NCBI RefSeq assembly: GCF_900169365.1
Contig: NZ_FXZH01000001.1
Location: forward strand, 1-64,000
DNA: 64,000 bases
Direction of reading: 5' to 3'
Source: Brevibacterium sp. 239c
Lineage (GTDB): Bacteria > Actinomycetota > Actinomycetes > Actinomycetales > Brevibacteriaceae
Part shown: positions 26,676-37,200 of the stretch, piece after piece
How the letters are laid out: each line of letters opens with the position of its first letter
How positions within the stretch are numbered: position 1 is the first letter of the stretch
Notes under the pieces: generated by a model
Seen by the model: only the letters and a program-made list of their open reading frames with translations
Told to the model about the DNA's origin: nothing
The model's database searches: none
Translations under genes and position numbers: made by a program

Positions 26676-28133
26676 ATGTCGCAGACCAGACCCATCGCCG
26701 TCATCGTTCTGGCCGCAGGCCAGGGCACCCGTATGAAGTCAACGCTGCCGAAGGTTCTGCACCCGATCGGCGGACGCTCCCTGCTCCACCACTCCATCGC
26801 GGCGGCAGCCGGTGCCACTCCGGAACACCTCGTCGTCGTCGTCAGGCATGAACGCGACCAGCTCATCTCCCATCTCGAGTCCCTGCCGATCAATTCGACG
26901 CAGACAGTCCTCATCGCCGATCAGGACGAGGTCCCCGGCACCGGCCGCGCCACCGAGTGCGCGCTGACACAGCTGCCAGATGACCTCGACGGTACAGTGG
27001 TCGTGACCTACGGCGATGTGCCCCTTCTCACGACTGACACGATCAACAACCTCGTCGAGGTCCACGAGTCCTCCCACAATGCCGTGACGGTCCTCTCTGC
27101 CGAAGTCGACGACCCCAACGGGTACGGACGCATCGTCCGCGACGCCTCCGGAGCCTTGCTGCGCATCGTCGAGCAGAAGGACGCCAGCGATGACCAGCGC
27201 AGCATTCGAGAGATCAACTCCGGAATCTACGCCTTCGACGCCTCGGCACTGAAGGCCGGTCTCGCGTCACTGACGACGGACAACGCGCAGGGTGAGAAAT
27301 ACCTCACCGACGTCATCGGATTCTCCCGTGATGCTGGTCAGTCAGTGGCCGCCACCGCCACCCAAGACCTGTGGCAGGTCGAGGGTGCCAACGACCGTGT
27401 GCAGCTGGCCAACCTCGGCAAGGAGCTCAACCGCCGCGTCTGCGAAAAGTGGATGCGTGCAGGCGTATCCATCATCGACCCCGACACGACCTGGATCGAC
27501 ATGGATGTATCCGTGGGCGAAGACGTTACGATCCTTCCCGGAGTCCAGCTGCTCGGTGCCACCGATATCGCCACCGGCGCTGTCGTCGGCCCCGACTCAA
27601 CGCTCAAGGACACCGAGGTGGGTGCAGGGGCACAGGTTGTGCGCACCCATTCGGAACTCGCCGTTGTGGGAGCCGGCGCCAAGGTCGGACCGTTCGCGTA
27701 CCTGCGACCTGGGACCAACCTCGGCGAGGATGGAAAGATCGGCACCTTCGTGGAGACGAAGAACGCTGACATCGGACGGGGCGCGAAGGTGCCGCACCTG
27801 TCCTACGTCGGCGATGCCGAGATCGGTGAGGGATCCAACATCGGAGCCGCATCGGTCTTCGTCAACTACGACGGTGTCAACAAGCACCGCACCGTCGTCG
27901 GAAAGCACGCACGCATGGGCTCGGACAACATGTACGTTGCCCCTGTCACGGTAGGCGACGGCGCCTACTCGGGTGCGAGCACAACTGTGCGCAAAGATGT
28001 CCCTGCGGGAGCGCTTGCCATAACCGTGGCGCCACAGCGTAACCTGGAGGGTTGGGTCGTCAGCAACCGCCCCGGTACGCCTGCAGCGCAGGCAGCCGAG
28101 GCCGCATCTGAAGGGGAACCGGCAAGTGAATGA
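26676..28133 (+). CDS. glmU: bifunctional UDP-N-acetylglucosamine synthesis enzyme GlmU
   Basis: Makes UDP-GlcNAc for peptidoglycan by acetylating glucosamine-1-phosphate and then joining it to UTP. From the ATG at 26676 (GAAGGA 8 nt upstream) it is 485 residues. The N-terminal uridylyltransferase shows VLAAGQGTRMKSTLPKVLH and the metal-site TYGDVPLL; the C-terminal left-handed beta helix shows hexapeptide repeats and the acetyl-transfer segment VNYDGVNKHRTVVG with its catalytic His. The Ala-rich tail of about 20 residues is unconserved. It overlaps prs by 8 nt, the same pairing as in mycobacteria. Confidence 0.97.
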   Translation: MSQTRPIAVIVLAAGQGTRMKSTLPKVLHPIGGRSLLHHSIAAAAGATPEHLVVVVRHERDQLISHLESLPINSTQTVLIADQDEVPGTGRATECALTQLPDDLDGTVVVTYGDVPLLTTDTINNLVEVHESSHNAVTVLSAEVDDPNGYGRIVRDASGALLRIVEQKDASDDQRSIREINSGIYAFDASALKAGLASLTTDNAQGEKYLTDVIGFSRDAGQSVAATATQDLWQVEGANDRVQLANLGKELNRRVCEKWMRAGVSIIDPDTTWIDMDVSVGEDVTILPGVQLLGATDIATGAVVGPDSTLKDTEVGAGAQVVRTHSELAVVGAGAKVGPFAYLRPGTNLGEDGKIGTFVETKNADIGRGAKVPHLSYVGDAEIGEGSNIGAASVFVNYDGVNKHRTVVGKHARMGSDNMYVAPVTVGDGAYSGASTTVRKDVPAGALAITVAPQRNLEGWVVSNRPGTPAAQAAEAASEGEPASE

Positions 28134-29097
28134 AATAACGACGGCGAGCGAAAAGAAGCTCGTCCTGGTCAGCGGGCGCGCGAACAATGAGCTCGCTGAA
28201 CAAGTCGCTGAGAACCTGGGGACGGAACTTCTCCCCACTGACATTTACAACTTTGCCAATGGAGAGATCTACGTCCGGTTCTCCGAATCGGTCCGCGGCT
28301 GTGACGTCTTCGTCCTCCAGTCGCACTGTGCACCGATCAACGAATGGCTGATGGAGCAGCTCATCATGGTCGACGCACTCAAACGTGCCTCGGCCAAGCG
28401 GATCACGGTCATCGCACCGTTCTTCCCCTACGCGAGGCAGGACAAGAAGCATCGCGGACGTGAGCCCATCTCTGCTCGTCTCGTGGCCGATTTGTACAAG
28501 ACAGCCGGTGCCGATCGCATCATCACCGTGGACCTGCACACTGCGCAGATCCAGGGGTACTTCGACGGACCGGTCGACCACCTCATCGCGATGCCGATCC
28601 TCGCCGGCTACGTCAAGGACAAGTACCCGACCGAGCTGGCGGTGGTCTCACCCGACGCCGGCCGCATCAAGGTCGCCGAGAACTGGTCGAACTCCCTGGG
28701 TGGAGTGCCGCTGGCATTCATCCACAAGACTCGCGACATCACACGACCGAATGAGACCAAGGCCAACCGTGTCGTCGGTGAGGTCGAGGGCCGAACCTGT
28801 GTCCTCGTCGATGACATGATCGACACGGGCGGGACCATCGTCCAGGCCGCCGACGCCTGCATGGCCGCCGGAGCCACCGGAGTCATCGTCGTCTCGACAC
28901 ACGCAGTGTTCTCCGGACCGGCCGTCGAGCGCCTGTCGAACTCCGTGGCGCAGGAAGTCATCGTGACGAACACGCTCCCGCTGACCGAAGACAAGATGTT
29001 CGACAAGCTCACCGTGCTCTCGATCGCTCCGCTGATCGCCCGTGCCGTGCACGAGGTCTTCGAAGACGGATCGGTCACCAGCCTCTTCGAGGTCTGA
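28126..29097 (+). CDS. prs: ribose-phosphate pyrophosphokinase
   Basis: Makes PRPP from ribose-5-phosphate and ATP, feeding purine, pyrimidine, His, Trp and NAD synthesis (purN, purH and pncB in this window all depend on that pool). The 323-residue protein has the flexible-loop and ATP sites (SGRANNELAEQVA, RQDKKHRGREPISARLVADL), the metal motif TVDLHTAQIQGYF, and the PRPP-binding loop LVDDMIDTGGTIVQAA near residue 230. The GTG start lies inside the end of glmU, so the two are co-translated. Confidence 0.97.
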   Translation: MNEITTASEKKLVLVSGRANNELAEQVAENLGTELLPTDIYNFANGEIYVRFSESVRGCDVFVLQSHCAPINEWLMEQLIMVDALKRASAKRITVIAPFFPYARQDKKHRGREPISARLVADLYKTAGADRIITVDLHTAQIQGYFDGPVDHLIAMPILAGYVKDKYPTELAVVSPDAGRIKVAENWSNSLGGVPLAFIHKTRDITRPNETKANRVVGEVEGRTCVLVDDMIDTGGTIVQAADACMAAGATGVIVVSTHAVFSGPAVERLSNSVAQEVIVTNTLPLTEDKMFDKLTVLSIAPLIARAVHEVFEDGSVTSLFEV

Positions 29098-29123
29098 GCC
29101 AGAGCCGCAACGCGTCTCCCGAA

Positions 29124-29166
29124 GCGAACCCCGAGTCGAGATTCCGGCTCGGGGTTCGCTCTGTCT
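29124..29166 (+). terminator. terminator after prs
   Basis: A perfect 12-bp stem (GCGAACCCCGAG at 29124-29135 with its complement at 29148-29159) followed by TCTGTCTT, 26 bp after the stop. Confidence 0.85.
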
Positions 29167-29235
29167 TATCTGCACCATCACCTGCCGTGGGAACGATCGA
29201 CGCTCTACACTGGAGACAACCGAGTGGAGGGAACC

Positions 29236-30264
29236 GTGACGATGTCGTCCCACGATTACAACCGGTACCGGGTGAGCGTCTCCGGCGGCGAGCTGTCCGT
29301 CGGCGTCTGGGAACCCGTGGCCTACGGGCCCGGCCGCGTCCCCACGGTGTGCGTCATCCACGGAATCACCTCGAACCATCTGTTCTTCGCCGGGCTGGTC
29401 TCCTCACTGCCCGGTGTGCGCATCATCGGCCCCGACCTGCGCGGACGTGCCGACTCTCGTCTGTTGGGGCCGCCGTTCGGCATGAAGGCCCATGCCGAGG
29501 ACGTCCTCACCGCCATCGAGGCCTTCGCCGAGCCCGGGCCGGTCACACTGGTCGGACATTCTATGGGCGGATTCGTTGCCATGACCCTGGCCGGTATGGG
29601 TGCAGGTGCCGATTCCGATGCCGAGGTGGCCGACCGTTTCCACGGACCTGTCCTCATCGACGGAGGACTTCCCCTGCCGGTGCCAGAAGCAGGGGGAGAC
29701 GTCGACATCGCAGCACCCGATGAGCTCAACGATCAGGATCTTGACACCGACGATCTCATCGCCGCAGTCCTCGGGCCGGCCGCCGAACGGTTGTCGATGT
29801 CATTCGCGTCGGTTGAGGAATACCTCGCGTTCTTCGCCGCCCATCCAGCTTTCGTCGATGGTCTCGACAATGTGGCCACGGAGAGCTTCGTCTACGATCT
29901 CGCGGCCAAGGACGATCACAGCTTCCAGCCGTCGACGTCCATTGAGGCGATGCAGGCCGACTCGGCGGATATGTACACCGGCGGCGCCTACCGCAACGCA
30001 CTGGCCCAAATCATGAGCAGTCAGCGGCGTCAGTCCGAGGTGACGTTCCTCTTCGCCGAACGTGACCTCGTTGCCTCCGAGCCGGGTCTCTACCCGCCGG
30101 AACTCGTGGCCTCCTACCAGCAGCGCTGGGAAGAGCTGAACGTTGTCGAGGTGCCCGGCACGAACCATTACGACATCCTCCTCACGGAGACCGGCATCGA
30201 TGCGTGTGCTGAAGCTGTGACCGCCCGACTTGGCGTCACCGACGACAGTGACCTAGAATCATAG
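29236..30264 (+). CDS. alpha/beta-fold hydrolase
   Basis: A protein of about 342 residues with the alpha/beta-hydrolase core. The oxyanion region is CVIHGITSNHLFF near 38, the nucleophile elbow is LVGHSMGGFVA near 108, and the last catalytic His is probably in VPGTNHYDILL close to the end. The acid is not certain. Substrate is unknown. GGAGGG lies 4 nt before the GTG at 29236 and 10 nt before the ATG at 29242, so either may be used. It stands alone between the prs terminator and rplY. Confidence 0.85.
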   Translation: MTMSSHDYNRYRVSVSGGELSVGVWEPVAYGPGRVPTVCVIHGITSNHLFFAGLVSSLPGVRIIGPDLRGRADSRLLGPPFGMKAHAEDVLTAIEAFAEPGPVTLVGHSMGGFVAMTLAGMGAGADSDAEVADRFHGPVLIDGGLPLPVPEAGGDVDIAAPDELNDQDLDTDDLIAAVLGPAAERLSMSFASVEEYLAFFAAHPAFVDGLDNVATESFVYDLAAKDDHSFQPSTSIEAMQADSADMYTGGAYRNALAQIMSSQRRQSEVTFLFAERDLVASEPGLYPPELVASYQQRWEELNVVEVPGTNHYDILLTETGIDACAEAVTARLGVTDDSDLES

Positions 30265-30422
30265 GGTTGCCTCGGCGAGGGAAACTCATGTTTCCGTTAT
30301 CGACGCGGTCCTGACCCACAACACTGACCGGCACCTCGGAGCCGAATTGAGACAGTGACATTGTGGTTGAAGGCTGTTTCGCCGTGGTGCTTGCAAGATA
30401 AGTACACCACGAAGGAGAGAAA

Positions 30423-31058
30423 ATGGCTGACTTCAAACTCATCGCCGAACCCCGCAATGAATTCGGCAAGGGCGCTGCCCGCCGCACCCGTCGTGCAGGT
30501 CGCATCCCCGCAGTCGTCTACGGACACGGCGGAGACCCTGTGCACATCTCGGTTGACGGCCACGCCACCATGATGGCCCTCAAGCACGCCAACGCGCTGT
30601 TCGAGATCGAAAGCACCGACGGTGCCAAGAACGTTCTCGCAATTGCTCGCGACGTGCAGACCGACGCTGTCACCCGTCAGATCGAGCACCTCGACCTCAT
30701 CATCGTCAAGCGCGGCGAAAAGGTCGAGGTTGACGTTCCTGTTCACATCATCGGAGAATCCGCCCCGGGCACCATGGTGCAGCAGGAAGAGTCGACGATC
30801 CTCATCAAGGCAGACGCCACCAAGCTGCCTGAGTACGTCGAGGTCACCATTGAGGGGCGCGCCGCCGGTGAGCACGTTCTGGCCGGACAGGTCGAAATGG
30901 CTTCAGGCGTCGAACTCGCTGCTGATCCCGAGCTCCTCGTCGTCAACGTTTCGGAAGAAGCCGAGATGGACACCGAGTCGGAAGCCGACGAGACCGACGA
31001 AGAGTCGACCGAAGAGTCGGCCGAAGGTGCAGCAGAGGAGAAGTCCGAGGACGAGTGA
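30423..31058 (+). CDS. rplY: 50S ribosomal protein L25/general stress protein Ctc
   Basis: A 211-residue L25 of the long Ctc/TL5 form that binds 5S rRNA. The N-terminal RNA-binding domain begins DFKLIAEPRNEFGKGAARRTRRAGRIPAVVYG; the beta-barrel C-terminal domain runs from about residue 95, and the last 30 residues are almost entirely acidic (Glu, Asp, Ser, Thr). GAAGGAG precedes the ATG at 6-7 nt. It follows in the glmU-prs-rplY-pth order of mycobacteria with one gene inserted. The 158-bp leader region contains a small perfect hairpin at 30280-30295. Confidence 0.95.
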   Translation: MADFKLIAEPRNEFGKGAARRTRRAGRIPAVVYGHGGDPVHISVDGHATMMALKHANALFEIESTDGAKNVLAIARDVQTDAVTRQIEHLDLIIVKRGEKVEVDVPVHIIGESAPGTMVQQEESTILIKADATKLPEYVEVTIEGRAAGEHVLAGQVEMASGVELAADPELLVVNVSEEAEMDTESEADETDEESTEESAEGAAEEKSEDE

Positions 31059-31107
31059 CCTCGACTTCTTCCGTCTGCGCCCAGCTTCTGGGCACAGCCT
31101 GAAAAGT

Positions 31108-31151
31108 GAATTCGGTGGGTCGTTGACGAAACGGCCCACCGAATTCGTTCT
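31108..31151 (+). terminator. terminator after rplY
   Basis: GAATTCGGTGGG (31108-31119) pairs with CCCACCGAATTC (31135-31146) and is followed by GTTCTGT. It splits rplY from pth. Confidence 0.8.
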
Positions 31152-31231
31152 GTGAGCACATGTGCTGTCAGGGTTCCTGACAGATCAGGTGTCCTCGAAG
31201 AGCGGTGAAGACGAATGAGCGAAGGACGACG

Positions 31232-31831
31232 ATGACGAATGAAGCATGGCTGGTGTTCGGCTTGGGCAATCCTGGCCCCAAATACGAAACGACAAGACAC
31301 AACATCGGGCAGATGGTCATCGCCGAACTCGCACACCGCATCGGCGTCAACCTGACCCGAACCAAACTGCGTGCCAACGTCGGCACGTCCAGACTGCCGT
31401 CAGGCTCGGTTCCCGGAGTTCCCGGACCACGCGTGGTGCTGGCAACGTCGACGGGCTATATGAACGAATCGGGAGGACCGGTGAGGCAGCTCGCCGATTT
31501 CTACTCGATCGACACCGACCGGATCATTGCCGTCCACGACGATGTGGACATCGCCTTCGACACGATCAAGGCGAAGGTCGGCGGGGGAGAGGGCGGACAC
31601 AATGGCCTGCGGTCGATGACATCGGCGCTGGGGACGAAGAGCTATCCTCGCATCCGGGCCGGTGTCGGACGGCCCATGGGACGCCAGGACACCGCAGACT
31701 ACGTGCTCAAACCCTTCTCCAAGGACGAACGCGAAACACTTCCGATCTTCATCTCGGATATCGCAGATGCCGTCGAGATGTACATCGTCGAGGGCCTTGA
31801 AAAGGTGCAGCTCAAGTACCACTCGAAGTGA
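31232..31831 (+). CDS. pth: peptidyl-tRNA hydrolase
   Basis: Releases tRNA from peptidyl-tRNA that has fallen off the ribosome. The start at 31232 has AAGGA 6 nt upstream and gives 199 residues. Family motifs: FGLGNPGPKYETTRHNIG with the catalytic His23, TGYMNESGGPVRQL with the substrate Asn, the catalytic Asp in AVHDDVDI, and GGEGGHNGLRSM. An in-frame ATG at 31205 is a less likely start. It converges on the rhomboid gene across 19 bp. Confidence 0.96.
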   Translation: MTNEAWLVFGLGNPGPKYETTRHNIGQMVIAELAHRIGVNLTRTKLRANVGTSRLPSGSVPGVPGPRVVLATSTGYMNESGGPVRQLADFYSIDTDRIIAVHDDVDIAFDTIKAKVGGGEGGHNGLRSMTSALGTKSYPRIRAGVGRPMGRQDTADYVLKPFSKDERETLPIFISDIADAVEMYIVEGLEKVQLKYHSK

Positions 31832-31850
31832 CAGCGGCGCTCAGTCGGTG

Positions 31851-32624
31851 TCAATTCCCGTCGCCGGACCGCTTTTCAGAGGTGGAACGTTTCTCAGAGG
31901 TGAGATTGTTCTGACTCCTGCGATGGATCATCCAAGCGGCGAAGACGCCGCCGGCGAAGCCGAAGAGATGGCCCTGCCAGGAGATCCCATTGGCCTGGGG
32001 CAGCATCCCGAAGACCATCGATGCGCCGAAAGTGACGAAGACGAAGAAGCCGATGGCGAAGTAGACGATTTTGCGAAGCATGTCGTCGGTGAACCATGTG
32101 CGCACCGCCAGGTAGCCGAAGAATCCGAACACGATGCCGGAGGCGCCGACGATGTGCTGACCTGTCGGCAGCGTCGTCAACCAGGCACCGAGCCCGGATA
32201 CCACCGCCGTGATGATGGTGACGAGCCAGAACCGACGTGCCCCCTCAACGGCGATGCACAGGCCGAGAATGAGGAACGGGAACGTGTTGGCCGTCAGATG
32301 ACCGAACCCCGCATGCAGCAGGGGAGACGTCACCACACCGTAGAGGGACAGCGGATTCCACGACTGCAGACTGAACATGTCGAGGTTGGCGGGAAGTATG
32401 GTGTCGACGATCTCAATGACCCACATGATGGCCAGCAGAACAAGGACTGGGACGAAGCGTGAGAGTCGGTGATCGCGGCTGACAGTGGTCTGCAGGTTGG
32501 CGACTTTGGGTGGCTTTGCGGGTGGGTGGCCGCCTGACCTGGGTGGATTGGGGACAGATGAATCGTTGCCGAAGATGTACTGGGATTCTTCAGCGGAGAA
32601 ACGAGGGGACTGGTCGGAACTCAT
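31851..32624 (-). CDS. rhomboid family intramembrane serine protease
   Basis: A 257-residue membrane protease with about six membrane segments after a 55-residue polar cytoplasmic head. The catalytic Ser162 sits in the family motif GASG and the His219 in WQGHLFGFAGG; the conserved HAGFGHLTANTF segment at about 104-115 supplies the oxyanion and structural residues. It would cut membrane-spanning substrates; which ones is unknown. It is convergent with pth and has no operon partner. Confidence 0.9.
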   Translation of the reverse strand: MSSDQSPRFSAEESQYIFGNDSSVPNPPRSGGHPPAKPPKVANLQTTVSRDHRLSRFVPVLVLLAIMWVIEIVDTILPANLDMFSLQSWNPLSLYGVVTSPLLHAGFGHLTANTFPFLILGLCIAVEGARRFWLVTIITAVVSGLGAWLTTLPTGQHIVGASGIVFGFFGYLAVRTWFTDDMLRKIVYFAIGFFVFVTFGASMVFGMLPQANGISWQGHLFGFAGGVFAAWMIHRRSQNNLTSEKRSTSEKRSGDGN

Positions 32625-32730
32625 GTCTCAATTGTCGGTGATGAAGCTTGGAGAACGCCGAAGAACCGGGGCTCAGAGACAATCGTGTCCGTTCCGTTAG
32701 TCCCGTTACAGTCCTGAGATCTCCGGTGAA

Positions 32731-34191
32731 TCAGTCCACGGTCGTGCTGCCGATCGGTTCCTTCTCCTCGTCCAAGGCTTCGACGACGATCCGGGAACCA
32801 GCGGGAGTGATGTCGGCTGCGGTTTCGAAGCCGGTGCGATCGACGACGGCGGTCTCTTCAAGCTGCTCCTCGTCGTCTCCGCTGAGGATGCGCCAGGCTG
32901 CAACCTCGCTGGCTCCGTTCCAACTCATGTGCACTCGCGTTATGCCCTCACTAGGTTCGGACTTCGTCGCGGTTGGCGGAGCTGAGGGGGTTGCCTCCCA
33001 GTCGAAGCGGTAGGCCCGGTAGTTCGAACCGCCGGTGAATGTCGCGTCGTAGAGAAGCTTGCCGTCGGAGGTGAATTCCGAGAAGTACGGCTCGGAGCCC
33101 CAGCCGATGAACACATTGCCGTTGTCGAGTTCCTGCAGATTGCCCTGACTTCCCGAGGAGCGGTCGTCGGGGGCAGGGTACTCGGTGTCGACAGTGACCT
33201 TCTTCTTTCCCTCATCGACGTCGAGGCGCAGCCCTCTGGTATCGCCGAGGCGGGGCGCAGCGTGGTTGTCGAAGAGGGTGATCGTGCCGTCTTCGCGGCG
33301 GATGGCGTCGTGCTGCCAGGCGAAGGTCGCGCCCTGACCCATCTCGAAATCGCTGGCCGATCCGCCCAGCACCCAATTCAGACCGGTCGTCTTCCGATCG
33401 AGTTGATACATCGCATGGGTGTTGCGGGCGGAGACGAGCAGTGCGCCGCCGTCATCGTCCTCTGACACCGAATTCAGATGGATGTAGTCGAAGGGCTCCT
33501 CCTCGGTGCCTTCGCCATCCTTGATCTTCGACTGCGTCTGGTCGACGGGAACGTCGTCGAGCGATCGCCATTCGACAACGGGATCACCGGATGCGATGTC
33601 GACCTCCTGGACCACTCCTTCCCATACCCAGCCGTCCTTCGGGCCGTCGACGGGGCTGAGATCCGTCTGGGTCTTGATATAGGAGAGGAGGAGCATCGTG
33701 CCGTCTTCGGTGATCGTCGTTTCGTGCAGATCGGCGGTCTTGTGCGCTAGGTCCCCGCCCATGCCCACCCGTGCTATCTCGTTGTAGCTGTCGTCGAGCA
33801 TCACCACTTCGCCGGCTGTTTCTGGAGTCTCGGCCAGCCCTTCCCACCAGGTGAGGACAGGTTCGTCCTGGTACTCTTGAACCCGCAGGTCCCACATCTG
33901 GCCCGACCCGTGTCGGATCCAGACCGGTTCTCCGGCCGAGTCGAGGATGAGCCCACCGACCCAGGACTTCTCATCATCGGCGGCCTGTCCCTTGGGCGCG
34001 AGGAATGTCTTGAGGTCGTTCTCTTCCTCAGGCGGCTGTGAGCTGACGTCGATGTCGATCTTCGGCGGGTTCAAGTCCGGCCTGGTGCTGAAGTCCCAGC
34101 GTTCGGGTTGGGGGACTTCCTCTTCGGTGGTGCATCCTGACAGGAGCAGCGTTGCGGCCGCCACAGATGCAAGAAGCGTGCGGTAGGACAT
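32731..34191 (-). CDS. lipoprotein of the arylsulfotransferase-like family
   Basis: A 486-residue exported lipoprotein, lipobox LSGC with Cys20, matching the actinobacterial ASST-like (arylsulfotransferase) family. It has a propeller-like set of repeats and the recurring motif GDPVVEWRSLDDV, DYIHLNSVSEDDDGGALLVSARNTHAMYQL-type blocks and an AWQHDAIRREDGTITLFDNHAAPR block holding conserved His residues. The last 90 residues look like a fibronectin-type beta domain (ITRVHMSWNGASEVAAWRIL). Real sulfotransferase activity is unproved for these lipoproteins. The start at 34191 is chosen over one 24 nt upstream because it gives a normal signal peptide. It is divergent from mfd. Confidence 0.78.
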   Translation of the reverse strand: MSYRTLLASVAAATLLLSGCTTEEEVPQPERWDFSTRPDLNPPKIDIDVSSQPPEEENDLKTFLAPKGQAADDEKSWVGGLILDSAGEPVWIRHGSGQMWDLRVQEYQDEPVLTWWEGLAETPETAGEVVMLDDSYNEIARVGMGGDLAHKTADLHETTITEDGTMLLLSYIKTQTDLSPVDGPKDGWVWEGVVQEVDIASGDPVVEWRSLDDVPVDQTQSKIKDGEGTEEEPFDYIHLNSVSEDDDGGALLVSARNTHAMYQLDRKTTGLNWVLGGSASDFEMGQGATFAWQHDAIRREDGTITLFDNHAAPRLGDTRGLRLDVDEGKKKVTVDTEYPAPDDRSSGSQGNLQELDNGNVFIGWGSEPYFSEFTSDGKLLYDATFTGGSNYRAYRFDWEATPSAPPTATKSEPSEGITRVHMSWNGASEVAAWRILSGDDEEQLEETAVVDRTGFETAADITPAGSRIVVEALDEEKEPIGSTTVD

Positions 34192-34280
34192 GACCCCATC
34201 TTCACACGTTTCCACCCAGGAGTGGACGGAGCGCAGTCGCCGCCGTTTCTCGTGTCCGACCCGTGGCCTAGAATTGCAGG

Positions 34281-37200
34281 GTGCTCAACGGACTCGATCT
34301 CACACGCCAGAACTCCACCATCGCTGACCTCGTCTCAGCGTTCAACGCCCCGGAGACGGCAGGTGGAACGATTGATGCGATCCGGGGTCTGTGGCCATCG
34401 ATCCTGCGCCGAACTCTGGTGTCGGCCGACAACGATCCCACTACCTCGGCGCCGCAGCTCATCGTCACGGCCACCACGCGTGAGGCCGAGGACCTGGCGC
34501 GGGCACTGGCGGACTGGGTGTCCGAGGACTCGATCGCGGTCTTCCCCAGTTGGGAGACCCTCCCGCACGAAAAGCTCTCACCCCGGTCTGACACCGTCGG
34601 AGCTCGATTGCAGATTCTGCACCGTCTGGCCCACCCCAGCCCGGACCGACACCTGGCTTTCATCATTGCGCCCGTTCGCGCATTCCTCCAACCCCTGGTC
34701 AAAGGTCTCGGCGATATCGAGCCGGTGGAATTGGCCGTCGGCGACGAATACGAGATCGATCAGCTCTCCCAACGCCTGACCGAGCTGGCATACTCACGCG
34801 TTGACATGGTCTCCCGCCGAGGTGAGTTCGCGGTTCGCGGCGGCATCGTCGACATCTTTCCGCCGACGGAAGACCATGCCTTGCGCATCGAGTTCTTCGG
34901 TGACGAGATCGACGAGATTCGCGAGTTCTCCGTCAGCGACCAGAGGTCCATTCCCGCCGAGGAGGACACCCCACCCCTGAAACTCTCGGCACCGCCGTGC
35001 CGTGAACTTCTGCTCACCGACTCCATCCGGGAACGTGCGGCCTCGCTGTCACAGACCCTGCCGGCGGCATCGGACATGCTCGACAAGATCGCCGGTGGCG
35101 TCGCCGTCGAAGGCATGGAATCACTCTCAGCCGTGCTGGCCGATGGCATGGAGCCGATCATCGCGCTGCTGCCCGAATCCACGAAGATCGTCATCACCGA
35201 ACCTGAACGGGTGCAGGCCCGGGCCGCCGACCTCGTCGTCACGACGAACGAATTCCTCGAGGCCGCGTGGTCAGGAGCCGCTGCCGGCGGCGATTCCCCG
35301 ATCGACCTGTCCGCTGCGACATTCCGGACGATGGAAGAGATGGAAGAAGGCGCTCGCCTCATCGGCCTGGCGTGGTGGGAGCTCGGCGGATTCGCCACCG
35401 ACGAAGAACTCGCCTCACCCACTCAGAATCTGTTCTCCGTTCCGGCTCGCGCGCCGCGAGGATATGCCGGCGACGTGGAAGCGATCCTCGCTGATGTCAA
35501 GGAGCTCATCCACGACCGGTGGCGCATCCTCGTGCTCACCGAAGGGCAGGGGCCGGGCCAGCGCATGGTCGAGGTGTTCTCCGAAGCTGGCGTGCCTGCG
35601 ACCTTCGTCGATGACCCGACGGACATCGACGAGGCCCTGGTGACAGTCACCACTGCCGCGCCGTTCGGCGGCTTCGTCTTCGACGACCTCAAGCTTGCCG
35701 TGCTCACCGAAGCCGATGTGCTCGGTCGCGCCGCCTCCACCTCGACGAGGGACATGCGGCGTCTGCCCACTCGACGCAAACGCAATCAGGTGGACCCACT
35801 GAACCTGGCTCCCGGGGACTTCGTCGTCCACGATCAGCACGGTGTCGGCAAGTTCGTTGAAATGACGCAGCGCACGACCGGCAAGGGCGCGAACAAGCAC
35901 ACCCGTGAGTACCTCATCGTCGAATACGCCCCGGCCAAACGCGGGCAGCCCGGTGATCGCTTGTACGTGCCCAGCGATGCTCTGGACCAGGTCAGCCGCT
36001 ACGTCGGCGGGGAGAGCCCGAACCTGAACAAGATGGGCGGCTCCGACTGGCAGGCCACGAAGACCAAGGCCAGGAAGGCCGTCAAGGAGATCGCCGGCGA
36101 ACTCGTCCGCCTCTACTCTGCACGACAGGCCACCGTCGGCCACACATATGGGCCGGACACGCCATGGCAGCGTGAACTCGAGGATGCCTTCCACTACGTG
36201 GAGACCGCCGATCAGCTCACGACCATCGACGAGGTCAAGGGGGACATGGAGAAAGCGGTCCCAATGGACCGTCTGATCTGCGGCGACGTCGGCTACGGAA
36301 AGACCGAGATCGCAGTCCGTGCCGCGTTCAAGGCGATCCAGGACGGCAAGCAGGTCGCCGTGCTCGTGCCCACTACGCTGCTCGTTCAGCAGCACCTCGA
36401 AACCTTCGCCGAACGCTATTCGGGCTTCCCCGTCACAGTCGGCGCGCTCTCACGCTTCCAGACGAAGAAGGAGTCGGAGCAGGTTGTCGAGGATCTCGCA
36501 GCTGGCAAGCTCGACCTCGTCATCGGCACGCATCGTCTGCTCAGCGGAGAAGTGCGGTTCAAGAGCCTGGGACTGGTCATCATCGACGAGGAGCAGCGCT
36601 TCGGCGTCGAGCACAAGGAGACGCTCAAAGCGATGCGCACGAACGTCGACGTGCTCGCGATGTCAGCGACCCCGATCCCGAGGACCCTGGAGATGGCTGT
36701 GACCGGCATCCGAGAGATGTCGACCCTGGCCACCCCGCCCGAGGAACGCCACCCGGTGCTGACCTACGTGGGTAAGAAAGAGGACAAGCAGATCAAGGCC
36801 GCTATCGGCCGTGAGCTGATGCGCGAAGGCCAGGTCTTCTACATCCACAACCGTGTCAAGGACATCGAAGCCGTGGCCGGCCACATCGCCGAACTCGTCC
36901 CCGAAGCTCGGATCGCGATTGCCCACGGAAAGATGAACGAGCAGCGCCTGGAGCAGGTCATCGTCGACTTCTGGGAGAAGAAGTTCGACGTGCTTGTGTG
37001 CACGACCATCGTCGAGACCGGCATCGACATCTCCAATGCCAACACGCTCATCATCGATCACGCGGATCGCTTCGGACTCTCCCAGCTGCACCAGCTGCGC
37101 GGCCGCGTCGGTCGCGGCAGGGAACGTGCCTACGCCTACTTCCTCTACCCTGCAGACACACAGCTGACCGAGACTGCCCACGACCGGCTGACGACGCTGG

